Source of the DNA: Ignavibacteria bacterium
GTDB taxonomy: Bacteria > Bacteroidota > Ignavibacteria > Ignavibacteriales > Ignavibacteriaceae
Assembly: GCA_030648225.1 (NCBI GenBank)
Contig: JAUSIA010000461.1
Location: 1-7,777 of the forward strand
Direction: 5' to 3'
DNA: 7,777 nt
The position numbers were made by a program, and so were the translations under genes. Under the pieces are notes generated by a model that searched no databases, was not told where the DNA came from, and saw only the letters and a program-made list of their open reading frames with translations. This document shows, in pieces, positions 1-6,436 of this stretch; the first letter of the stretch is position 1; each line of letters begins with the position of its first letter.

Positions 1-37
1 TAACAATAGGAAAAATTAGAATTCTGATTTGGATAAC

Positions 38-1150
38 TCACCACTTCGTCGTCGCTCCCCCTTTTTTATTAGTCTTCTTAAGTGTCCATTCAGCCATTGG
101 ATTTGAAATATTCAATTTCCATAAACCCTTATCTGTTCCAATCCACAAATCTTTTCCATCAAAGAAGAGAGTTGTTATAGTTGATGATTTTGTTTGAAGA
201 AGATCAAGATCAATTGGAGTTATTTTACCTTTGAGGCGGTCAATTAATATTAGTCCCTTAGGATATTCTTCCTTCTCTTTTTTATCAAAAGAATAAACTC
301 CAGCCCAGATATAATTGCCTGTTCTTTCGAGACAGTAAATGCCGTTAGCAGGCAATCCATTTTCTTTCGAATATTTATCCCAGATAAATTTCCTGTTGTA
401 ATTGTAAAGACCTCCAATATTAAACTGCGGCTGCTTGGGAGTAATAAATTCATCAGTACCAAACCAAACTCGTTCAGGTTCAAAAACAAAATCAGTTACG
501 GAAACTGCATCACCTTCCTGCTTAAATCCTTTTTTATTATTAATGAACTGCCAGGTATCCTGCCCGATTTTTTTCTTCTTTCTATAGATATGAACCCCGG
601 ATTCTGTACCAAACCAGATAAGGCTGTCTCCATCCATCTTTATAGCTTTAAAGGTATTCGATTTCGGGTCATTCCCCTGTGTGAGATCAAAATCTTTATA
701 CTTTTGTTTTGCAACATCAAGCTGAGTAAGATTCCTGAATCGTCCTATCCACAAAATATCTTCATCAGGATCATAACAAAGCGAGCGGATCCAGTTTCCG
801 AACTCTCCACCAAGAGAAAATTTCTTTATGGTCCATTTGTTTTTTTTCTTATCGTAGATAAAGAGACCTTCATTTGCTGCAGCCCAGACAAAATTTTTAT
901 TAGCAGCTACTGAGTGAAAAATATCATTCTCAAGGTTCCTGTTTTTTGTAGAAAAGTTGAACCACTTCTGATCTTTCCTTGAATACCTAAAAATGCCTTG
1001 TCCATAAGTTGCAACCCAAAGAAAATTTTCTTCTTCCATTATAGAAGTTATTGATGCATCTTCAAGATAAACATCAAAGTCCACCTGAGAGTGAATATCG
1101 GGAAAGAAAAAGATGAGATATGTTAAGATTAGAAAAAACTTTTTTATCAT
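38..1150 (-). CDS. Secreted seven-bladed propeller protein (two-component-regulator-propeller repeats), no output domain
   Basis: A 370-residue protein of unknown function. Residues 1-21 form a signal peptide (MIKK, a Leu/Phe/Ile-rich core, IHS before Gln22), so it is exported. The rest is seven repeats of the (L/V/I)W-x-(G/A)-T/x-x-x-G-(L/I/V) type seen in Reg_prop blades. The key tryptophans are W45, W89, W134, W179, W229, W282 and W336, 44-54 residues apart. Clear blades include LWVATYGQGIFRY, VWAAANEGLFIYDKKKNKW, IWFGTESGVHIY and LWIGTDKGLWKL. Blades 5 and 6 carry longer loops. Seven blades would make one closed propeller. Such repeats usually form the periplasmic sensor half of hybrid histidine kinases (commonly two propellers plus a YYY domain), but here there is no membrane segment, kinase or other output domain, and the protein ends in a Lys/Gly/Thr-rich tail. 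It starts 63 bp after panB, with no Shine-Dalgarno. Its ligand and location (periplasm or beyond) cannot be told. Confidence 0.85.
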   Translation of the reverse strand: MIKKFFLILTYLIFFFPDIHSQVDFDVYLEDASITSIMEEENFLWVATYGQGIFRYSRKDQKWFNFSTKNRNLENDIFHSVAANKNFVWAAANEGLFIYDKKKNKWTIKKFSLGGEFGNWIRSLCYDPDEDILWIGRFRNLTQLDVAKQKYKDFDLTQGNDPKSNTFKAIKMDGDSLIWFGTESGVHIYRKKKKIGQDTWQFINNKKGFKQEGDAVSVTDFVFEPERVWFGTDEFITPKQPQFNIGGLYNYNRKFIWDKYSKENGLPANGIYCLERTGNYIWAGVYSFDKKEKEEYPKGLILIDRLKGKITPIDLDLLQTKSSTITTLFFDGKDLWIGTDKGLWKLNISNPMAEWTLKKTNKKGGATTKW

Positions 1151-1213
1151 ACAATCGTAATATGAGGGAGAATCATTTCATCATCAATATAAAAAACAAT
1201 TCGCAATAGTTAA

Positions 1214-2029
1214 TCAATAGCTTTCATTTTCATTGGGAAAATTTTTGCCTCTGACATCTTTAATATATTTTTTAACAGCAGCATTAATTTCATTAGCCAG
1301 TTTTGAATAATGTCTTACAAACCTTGGATGAAACTCAAGATTCAATCCAAGCATATCCGGTGTAACAAGGATTTGTCCATCACAATGGAATCCCGCACCT
1401 ATTCCGATAGTAGGAACAGAGACTGATTCGGTTACCCGCTTTGCAAGTGAAGCAGGTATTTTCTCAAGCACAATTGCAAAAGCACCAGCTTCTTCAATTA
1501 TTTTAGCATCATTTAAAATTTCATCAGCTTCTTTTTTATCTCTTCCTCTTTCCCTGTAACTCCCAAACTGGTGAATACTTTGCGGTGTTAAACCAATATG
1601 TCCCATAACAGGTATCCCGGCTTCGGTAATTTTTTTTATTGTTTCAGCAACCCGTTCACCACCTTCAAACTTTACTCCGCCCGCAGAAGTTTCTTTCATT
1701 ATTCTGCCTGCATTCCTGAAACCGTCATCAATTCCAAGCTGGTAGGACATAAAAGGCATATCAACAACAACCATTGCCCTGTTAACAGCTTTTGTTACAG
1801 CTTTAGTATGATAAATCATTTCATCCATTGTTACAGGCAGAGTTGTTTCATTCCCCTGGAACACATTGCTGAGAGAATCTCCTACAAGAATAAGATCAAT
1901 ACCAGCCTCATCAAGAAGTTTTGCTGTGATAAAATCATAGGCGGTTAGTGCTGATATTTTAATCTCTTTTTTCTTCAGGAGCGAAAGAGCTTTTGTTGTA
2001 ACTCTTTTAATTTCTTTTTCGGTGTTCAT
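1214..2029 (-). CDS. panB: PanB, 3-methyl-2-oxobutanoate hydroxymethyltransferase
   Basis: PanB makes ketopantoate from 2-oxoisovalerate and 5,10-methylenetetrahydrofolate, the first committed step of pantothenate and hence CoA and ACP-cofactor synthesis, in the cytoplasm. The 271-residue protein is close to the usual length and folds as a TIM barrel. Family motifs appear in order: KISALTAYD (24-32), LVGDSLSNV (48-56) with metal ligand Asp51, VVDMPFMSYQ (88-97) with Asp90, GVKFEGG (118-124) with Lys120 and Glu122, GHIGLTPQSIHQFG (143-156), and catalytic Glu189 in IVLEKIP. These align with E. coli Asp45, Asp84, Lys112, Glu114 and Glu181. PTIGIGAG and DGQILVTPDMLGL complete the set. The ATG lies 50 bp after the previous stop, just past the palindromic repeat, with no Shine-Dalgarno. 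No panC or panD lies beside it. The start is supported by the family N-terminus. Confidence 0.97.
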   Translation of the reverse strand: MNTEKEIKRVTTKALSLLKKKEIKISALTAYDFITAKLLDEAGIDLILVGDSLSNVFQGNETTLPVTMDEMIYHTKAVTKAVNRAMVVVDMPFMSYQLGIDDGFRNAGRIMKETSAGGVKFEGGERVAETIKKITEAGIPVMGHIGLTPQSIHQFGSYRERGRDKKEADEILNDAKIIEEAGAFAIVLEKIPASLAKRVTESVSVPTIGIGAGFHCDGQILVTPDMLGLNLEFHPRFVRHYSKLANEINAAVKKYIKDVRGKNFPNENESY

Positions 2030-2060
2030 ATTTATTTAAGAGTTGTTGAAAAAAGTTAAA

Positions 2061-2138
2061 CCTCACCTAAATTCCCGAATCAAGCCTGCCCCGACCTTGT
2101 CGGGGTTCGGGACAGGCTCTCCTTATAAAGGAGAGGGC
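2061..2138. repeat. GC-rich palindromic (REP-like) repeat with two hairpins, overlapping the 3' end of the lipoate-enzyme gene
   Basis: A compact GC-rich island in AT-rich surroundings, with two inverted repeats read directly. Hairpin A: CCCCGAC (2089-2095) pairs with GTCGGGG (2099-2105) around a 3-nt loop, and GCCTG (2084-2088) pairs with CAGGC (2113-2117), leaving TTCGGGA (2106-2112) bulged. That bulge is exactly complementary to TCCCGAA at 2073-2079, so an alternative stem or pseudoknot is possible. Hairpin B: CTCTCCTT (2117-2124) pairs with AAGGAGAG (2128-2135) around ATA. The outer boundaries, CCTCACC at 2061 and GGAGAGGG at 2130-2137, are my judgement. It resembles short dispersed repeats I recall from Bacteroidota/Ignavibacteriota genomes that intrude into gene ends. 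No second copy is seen in this window. The last 19 codons and stop of the lipoate-enzyme gene lie within it. It could also act as an mRNA-stabilising or terminating structure, though no T-run follows directly. Confidence 0.75.
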
Positions 2139-2877
2139 TTTCAGAATTCACATTTTCAAATTTAATATTAAAATGCTTTTCAAACCCTGTGATAAGTGAA
2201 TCTTCCAGCTTTTCATAATCTGTTTTATATCCTAAAATATTTTCAAGTTCTATCGTTTTATTAAATAATTCATTATTAATCTTAATAAGATTCTCTTCTG
2301 TCGAATTCAGGTATTCAGTTATTCTTCTATGATAACCTCCGCAGAGAATTGAACCATGCTGAAGAACAGTGTTGTTAATTTTTCGCTGCGCACTACCAAT
2401 TAATTTTTTACCTTCAAACTGAATTTCACTTTTGGCAGAAACAGCAAAACAGATTTCCGAAACAGGCTCTTTATAAAAATTTCTTAAGTCCGGCTGTTCA
2501 GATTCAAGCTCAACAGCAATTAATCTATCATCATATAAAATTAATCCTTCTCTCAACGCTTTGTTTATTTCGCAGTATAGGTTTCTTAAAGAAGATATTT
2601 TGTTCAAAGGATAAACAACCGAGTAAGTTAATTCTTCAGCATGAAGAATTGCTCTTCCTCCTGTTGGTCTTTGTGCAACATCAATTTTATTATTTAAAGC
2701 TTTTATTGAGTTAATAGAACTAAAACTTTGATTTGCACCAAGAGAAATACAGTAAGGCTTCCATCTGAATAAACGAAAATACACTCCATCAGCACCGCAG
2801 TTTTTTACAAGGGAACGATCAAAATCCATATTATACTTTCCCGTATTAAAACCGGTATTTAGAAAAAACCATTTCAT
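2080..2877 (-). CDS. Lipoate/octanoate transferase family protein, LipM-like (biotin/lipoate A/B protein ligase fold), with repeat-encoded C-terminal tail
   Basis: A member of the BPL/LplA/LipB superfamily, which attaches octanoyl or lipoyl groups to lipoyl domains of 2-oxoacid dehydrogenases and the glycine cleavage H protein. The 265-residue protein shows FRWKPYCISLGANQ (37-50), the ligand loop QRPTGGRAILHAEELTYSV (69-87), and KKLIGSAQRK (157-166) with the conserved lysine at 158, followed by VLQHGSIL. Cys143 in SEICFAVSAKSEI sits where LipM/LipL-type enzymes carry their acyl-accepting cysteine, so I favour an octanoyltransferase over an ATP-dependent LplA ligase; the motif alone cannot settle this. 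Residues about 247-265 are encoded by a palindromic repeat that supplies the TGA stop, so this tail is probably not native. No Shine-Dalgarno is seen before the ATG, which lies 42 bp after lpxC-fabZ. Family confidence is high; the exact reaction is moderate. Confidence 0.88.
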   Translation of the reverse strand: MKWFFLNTGFNTGKYNMDFDRSLVKNCGADGVYFRLFRWKPYCISLGANQSFSSINSIKALNNKIDVAQRPTGGRAILHAEELTYSVVYPLNKISSLRNLYCEINKALREGLILYDDRLIAVELESEQPDLRNFYKEPVSEICFAVSAKSEIQFEGKKLIGSAQRKINNTVLQHGSILCGGYHRRITEYLNSTEENLIKINNELFNKTIELENILGYKTDYEKLEDSLITGFEKHFNIKFENVNSESPLLYKESLSRTPTRSGQA

Positions 2878-2919
2878 TTTATGGAAGGAATATTTTGTTC
2901 ATTTTGGAATGATTTCGAG

Positions 2920-4332
2920 TTATGATTCAAGAGGGGCATCTCTATCAACAACGCCTGCCATAAAATCCGCTTCAGCAACAACTTTATCATTTACAATTGC
3001 TTTACCTTTCATTAAGAAAATTTTTGTCTTCTTTGAAACGAGCTGGATCTCGAGAAAGAGTTGATCTCCCGGCATAACAGGTTTCCTGAACTTTGCATTA
3101 TTTATTTGTATAAAGTAAACAAGCTTCTTATTAAAATCAGGTAATGAATTCAGAATAAGGATTCCACTTGTTTGTGCCATTGCTTCAATAATTAAAACTC
3201 CCGGCATAATTGGCTGACCGGGGAAATGTCCCTGGAAGAATGGTTCATTAATTGTAACTGATTTAACACCAACAACACGTTTGTCAAGTTCAAGTTCAAT
3301 TATTTTATCAACCATAAGAAAAGGATACCGGTGAGGAAGAATTCTCTGGATTGCATTTATATCAAATACAACACCTTCTTTTTTTACAAACTGATATTTC
3401 TTAACAAGCTTTTTCTGCTGATAAAGTTTTCTTATCTGCTTTGCAAATGCAACATTAGCACGATGACCTGGTCGTGCAGCAAGTATCTGAGCTTTTAAAG
3501 GTGCTCCAATTAAGGCAAGATCGCCAAGAAGATCAAGAAGCTTGTGGCGGACAGGTTCATTTCTGAATCTCAATTCTTTGTTGTTCAGAATTCCGTTTTC
3601 GCCTATTGTTAACTTTTCTTCAATACCTAACTTGTTTCCTATAGCAGCTAATTCGGATGGAGTTGCTTTTCTGTCAACAATAACAATAGCATTATCAATA
3701 TCTCCGCCTTTTATCAAACCCTGGTCAGCAAGCTCTTCAACTTCACTTAAGAAACAAAAGGTACGTGCAGGTGCAAACTCTGTTGCAAATTCTTTATCAA
3801 GATCAAAAAGTCCTGTGTGCTGGCTGCCCAAAGCTGGATTCTGATAATCAACCATTACTGAAAGACGGTAATTATCTAACGGAAGAGCAACAATATCAAT
3901 CTGCTTTTTTTCATCATGATAAATAACTGCTTCCTCAATTATAAGATAATCTTTTGGTTCAGTCTGCTGAACAAATTCAGCATTCTTTAAAGCTTCAACA
4001 TATTGCACAGAACTTCCATCACCAATCGGCGGTTCAATTCCGTCAAGTTCAATTATGATATTATCAATCTGCAAACCAACAATTGCAGCCAGAACATGTT
4101 CTACGGTATGAACCTTTGCTTCACCAATACCGAGAGTAGTACCTCTCGATACATCAACAACATTATCCGCTGTAGCAGGGATTTCAGGACTTCCGCCAAG
4201 ATCAACTCTTACAAAACGAATTCCATAATTTTCTGGTGCAGGTTTAAAAGTCATTGTGCATTCAGTTCCGGTATGTAAACCTATACCGGACATAGAAATC
4301 TGCTTGCCGATTGTTCTTTGCAATTCTAACAT
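2920..4332 (-). CDS. lpxC/fabZ: Bifunctional LpxC-FabZ: UDP-3-O-acyl-GlcNAc deacetylase / 3-hydroxyacyl-ACP dehydratase
   Basis: A 470-residue fusion of two cytoplasmic enzymes. Residues 1 to about 306 are LpxC, the zinc deacetylase of the committed lipid A step. It shows SGIGLHTG (15-22), HTVEH with Glu78 and zinc ligand His79, then His263, Asp267 and Asp271 in RHKLLDLLGDLAL, and His290 in GHRANVAFAKQ. Compared with E. coli LpxC (78/79, 238, 242, 246, 265), these keep register and then shift by a uniform 25 residues, so the core is intact with an insertion between. Residues about 322-466 are FabZ, the fatty-acid-elongation dehydratase: ILPHRYPFLMVD, then catalytic His369 in GHFPGQPIMPG and Glu383 in IIEAMAQ, the normal 14 apart. 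A Lys-rich segment (about 301-318) links them. Both active sites look complete. This fusion is known in the Bacteroidota/Chlorobiota group. The stop is TAA; 42 bp separate it from the next gene. Confidence 0.97.
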   Translation of the reverse strand: MLELQRTIGKQISMSGIGLHTGTECTMTFKPAPENYGIRFVRVDLGGSPEIPATADNVVDVSRGTTLGIGEAKVHTVEHVLAAIVGLQIDNIIIELDGIEPPIGDGSSVQYVEALKNAEFVQQTEPKDYLIIEEAVIYHDEKKQIDIVALPLDNYRLSVMVDYQNPALGSQHTGLFDLDKEFATEFAPARTFCFLSEVEELADQGLIKGGDIDNAIVIVDRKATPSELAAIGNKLGIEEKLTIGENGILNNKELRFRNEPVRHKLLDLLGDLALIGAPLKAQILAARPGHRANVAFAKQIRKLYQQKKLVKKYQFVKKEGVVFDINAIQRILPHRYPFLMVDKIIELELDKRVVGVKSVTINEPFFQGHFPGQPIMPGVLIIEAMAQTSGILILNSLPDFNKKLVYFIQINNAKFRKPVMPGDQLFLEIQLVSKKTKIFLMKGKAIVNDKVVAEADFMAGVVDRDAPLES

Positions 4333-4371
4333 TTATTTATCCAGCCTTAGTTCAACTTAAATTTGATTTTG

Positions 4372-4400
4372 AAAATAGCAAGATGGGTTGTGAAATACAA
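4372..4400 (-). promoter_or_regulatory. Candidate promoter upstream of lpxC-fabZ
   Basis: In the 136 bp gap between the DUF2442 gene and lpxC-fabZ, the minus strand reads TTGTAT (4395-4400), a 17-nt spacer, then TATTTT (4372-4377) preceded by TG as in an extended -10. It would give a leader of roughly 30-35 nt before the ATG at 4332. It is a loose match in AT-rich DNA, and Bacteroidota-type sigma factors prefer other consensus elements, so this is only a candidate. The gap holds no other clear feature. Confidence 0.25.
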
Positions 4401-4468
4401 TTGGCGGTGGGAAGTGGGTAATTTATAGTTGGAAAGAAACCATTAAAAGATTTAAAAAGAATCCATCT

Positions 4469-4738
4469 TTATGAGACTGCTTGAATAACAGCAGGTTTAC
4501 TTACGTCATATAAATAATCAGGGGCTACATCATAACCATTTGGCCAGGTAAGCGCTCCAAATTCATCAATATAAAACTTCTTGAAGTAATCCTCATCCTT
4601 TACATCTGAGAAACTCTTTAAATCTTCATCAAGCCAATGTTTAAAATCTGCAATCTTTAATTCTCCATTATCAAACTCAATAAGTATTTTATAATTACCA
4701 GAATAAATAGCATTTACCGGCATTCTTATTTCTTCCAT
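4469..4738 (-). CDS. DUF2442 domain protein
   Basis: A small cytoplasmic protein of 89 residues with no signal peptide or membrane segment. I recognise the DUF2442 pattern: an N-terminal strand pair in which the chain reads IYSGNYKILIEFDNGELKIADF, a middle acidic section ending in DYFKKFYIDEFGALTWPNGYDVAPD, and LYD close after it. The core WPNG-x-D-x-x-PD-x-LY at residues 65-77 is the strongest signature. DUF2442 has no established function. Genes for it often sit beside DUF4160 genes in a pair resembling a toxin-antitoxin module, but no DUF4160 partner is visible and neither flanking gap (89 and 136 bp) could hold one. The ATG at 4738 has AAAGGA 7 nt upstream; an internal Met6 is a weaker alternative. 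The gene interrupts the lpxD to lpxC-fabZ run and looks like an accessory insertion, though nothing mobile is seen around it. Confidence 0.85.
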   Translation of the reverse strand: MEEIRMPVNAIYSGNYKILIEFDNGELKIADFKHWLDEDLKSFSDVKDEDYFKKFYIDEFGALTWPNGYDVAPDYLYDVSKPAVIQAVS

Positions 4739-4745
4739 GGTTCAA

Positions 4746-4751
4746 TCCTTT
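4746..4751 (-). promoter_or_regulatory. Shine-Dalgarno of the DUF2442 gene
   Basis: AAAGGA on the minus strand lies 7 nt before the ATG at 4738 and favours this start over the internal Met6. Confidence 0.6.
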
Positions 4752-4827
4752 CTGAGAATTTTTTATTTCTTATTTTATTCCAATTATTTTTTAATTCTTC
4801 TCGATGCAAGCTAATCCTGAAGACTGC

Positions 4828-5871
4828 CTACTTATTACCTAACTTCTCCTGAAGCTCCTTTACCAGTTTCTCCAGTTGCTTTATCCTCTCAACATAATCA
4901 GGCAGATTTCTATAGTGAGCTTCGAGCTTAAATGCATCTTTTATTTCTTTGGCAGGTGAACCAAAATAATTACCAGGCTTTGTTATGCTTTTACTGATAC
5001 CTGCCTGAGGATGTAAAATAACATTATCAGTAACCTCTAAATGTCCCGAAACACCGACTTGTCCAAGTAAATAACAATGTTTACCGATTTTTGAACTCCC
5101 TGCTACTCCTGCCTGTCCAGCAATAATAGAATTCTCACCAATAACAACATTGTGAGCAATTTGTACAAGGTTGTCAATCTTTACACCTTTCTTTATTATA
5201 GTTGCACCAAGAGATGCACGATCAATTGAAACATTTGAACCTATTTCAACATCATCTTCAATAATCACTATTCCTATTTGAGGAATTTTATGAAAGATTT
5301 TATTTTCATCAATATCATAACCAAAACCATCAGACCCAATTACAGAGTTTGCATGAATAATTACATTCTTACCAATTCTGCATTCCTCTCTTATGCTTAC
5401 ATTCTGAAAAATTACAGAGTTATCACCAACTTCAACATTTTCCAGAAGTACAGCATTATGAAAAATTTTTACATTCGAACCAATCTTACATCCCGAAGAT
5501 ACAACCACATTCTTACCTATGGCTGTATTTTCTCCAACCATAGCTTCAGAATGGATAAATGCTGAAGGATCTATTCCTGAAAGTTTATAATCATGTTTGA
5601 AATAATGGTTTAATAATTTTGAAAAAGCTTTATTGGGACTTTCAACTTCAATATAGGTTATATCATTTCGTGATTTAGGAAAATCAGGTTTAACAAGTAT
5701 TGCAGAAGCTTTTGTTGATGGGAAAAATTTTTTGTAGGAATCAAGGTAAAGGAAAGTCAAATCGCCGGGCTGGGCTTCTTCAATTTTTGCAAAACTGCTG
5801 ATGGTAATATTCTTATCACCAACAATATTACCATCAACAATTTTAGCAGCTTCTTCAAGCTTAATTTTCAT
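4828..5871 (-). CDS. lpxD: LpxD, UDP-3-O-acylglucosamine N-acyltransferase
   Basis: LpxD performs the third step of lipid A synthesis in the cytoplasm: it transfers a 3-hydroxyacyl chain from ACP to the free amine of UDP-3-O-acyl-glucosamine. The protein has 347 residues, the normal family length. Residues 1-100 form the uridine-binding N-terminal domain (including QPGDLTFL). Residues about 101-305 are hexapeptide repeats of the left-handed beta-helix, such as AMVGENTAIGKNVVV and NSVIGSDGFGYDID. The catalytic histidine is His240 in QIAHNVVIG, aligning with His239 of E. coli LpxD. GSPAK (304-308) closes the helix, and residues 318-345 are a charged, Leu-rich C-terminal helix. The ATG lies 5 bp after the stop of the second skp-like gene with no strong Shine-Dalgarno, so translational coupling is plausible. 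An 89 bp gap separates it from the DUF2442 gene downstream. Confidence 0.96.
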   Translation of the reverse strand: MKIKLEEAAKIVDGNIVGDKNITISSFAKIEEAQPGDLTFLYLDSYKKFFPSTKASAILVKPDFPKSRNDITYIEVESPNKAFSKLLNHYFKHDYKLSGIDPSAFIHSEAMVGENTAIGKNVVVSSGCKIGSNVKIFHNAVLLENVEVGDNSVIFQNVSIREECRIGKNVIIHANSVIGSDGFGYDIDENKIFHKIPQIGIVIIEDDVEIGSNVSIDRASLGATIIKKGVKIDNLVQIAHNVVIGENSIIAGQAGVAGSSKIGKHCYLLGQVGVSGHLEVTDNVILHPQAGISKSITKPGNYFGSPAKEIKDAFKLEAHYRNLPDYVERIKQLEKLVKELQEKLGNK

Positions 5872-5876
5872 TAAGT

Positions 5877-6392
5877 CTATTCAAGTTTTAACTTCTCAAG
5901 AACTCTTGCTGTTAAATCATGCTCTTCTTTTGCAAAGAGAAGCATAATATCTCCACTCCGGTCAAAAACATAATCAAAGTCTTCTTCCAATGCTATTTCT
6001 TCAATTGCTTTAAAGATTCTGTTTTGCACAGGCTTCATCAGCTCATCCTGTTTCTGAAAAAGTTCACCATTAGTTCCGAATTTCTTTTCCCTGAATTCGG
6101 CAGTCTGCTGTTCTAATTTTATAAGCTCCTGTTCAAGTTCAGCTCTTGTCTGATCAGTCATGATCAGTTTTCTTTTTTCATAATCATCATATTTACTCTT
6201 CCATTCGCTTTCAAGAGTGTTCAGTTCAGTCTGCCATTCCTGAATAAGTGCATCAAGCTTTTGTCTTGCATCTTGTGCATCCGGAAGATTTTCCATAATA
6301 GTATCTGAATCAACATATCCTATCTTAAGCTGACTGAATGCTAAAGCAGGTATTATCAGGATAAAAATAATTACTAAATGAAATTTGTTCAT
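5877..6392 (-). CDS. OmpH/Skp-family periplasmic chaperone, paralogue 2 (acidic)
   Basis: A second Skp/OmpH-like protein, 171 residues, directly after the first. Residues 1-20 form a signal peptide (MNKFHLVIIF, then PALAFS), with likely cleavage before Gln21. The mature part follows the same plan as paralogue 1: LKIGYVDSD at the N-terminus, a long charged helix (roughly residues 40-125) that would form the coiled-coil arm, NGELFQKQDELMKPVQNRI, and FDRSGDIMLLFA near the end. The shared NGE, P-V-x-x-(K/R)-I and FD(K/R)SGDI elements show that the two genes are paralogues. By hand count the mature chain has about 36 D/E against 22 K/R, so it is strongly acidic, whereas E. coli Skp is basic. A strong AAAGGAG lies 6 nt before the ATG. 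The TAG stop is only 5 bp from the lpxD start, so the two are very likely co-transcribed and perhaps translationally coupled. Confidence 0.92.
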   Translation of the reverse strand: MNKFHLVIIFILIIPALAFSQLKIGYVDSDTIMENLPDAQDARQKLDALIQEWQTELNTLESEWKSKYDDYEKRKLIMTDQTRAELEQELIKLEQQTAEFREKKFGTNGELFQKQDELMKPVQNRIFKAIEEIALEEDFDYVFDRSGDIMLLFAKEEHDLTARVLEKLKLE

Positions 6393-6398
6393 AGATTA

Positions 6399-6405
6399 CT
6401 CCTTT
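6399..6405 (-). promoter_or_regulatory. Strong Shine-Dalgarno of the second skp-like gene
   Basis: AAAGGAG on the minus strand lies 6 nt before the ATG at 6392. It is the best match to the anti-SD sequence in the window and shows that this organism uses SD-led initiation at least for some genes. Confidence 0.75.
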
Positions 6406-6436
6406 GTTATAAAGCTATAAAGAGTAACACAAAATT

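Noticed and set aside
250..489. Minus-strand 79-codon frame within the propeller gene
   Set aside because: It overlaps the propeller coding sequence in another frame and has no start context or domain of its own.
590..913. Plus-strand open frame opposite the propeller gene, 107 codons
   Set aside because: It is antisense to a well-supported repeat protein, has no recognisable domain and reads as low-complexity shadow sequence.
1598..1948. Plus-strand open frame opposite panB, 116 codons
   Set aside because: It lies fully antisense to motif-complete PanB and shows no family signature; Ser/Phe/Cys/His-rich composition is typical of shadows.
2049..2138. Rho-independent terminator formed by the palindromic repeat
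   Set aside because: The GC-rich hairpin is not followed directly by a T-run on the minus strand; the nearest six-T run (plus-strand 2049-2054) lies about 30 nt away.
3542..4278. Two plus-strand open frames opposite lpxC-fabZ
   Set aside because: Both are antisense to conserved LpxC coding sequence and carry no recognisable domain.
4407..4418. Short direct repeat GTGGG-AA-GTGGG between the DUF2442 gene and lpxC-fabZ
   Set aside because: Too short to distinguish from chance and linked to no other feature.
6407..6420. Small TTATA/TATAA hairpin between the two skp-like genes
   Set aside because: Only a five-pair A/T stem; expected by chance in AT-rich intergenic DNA.
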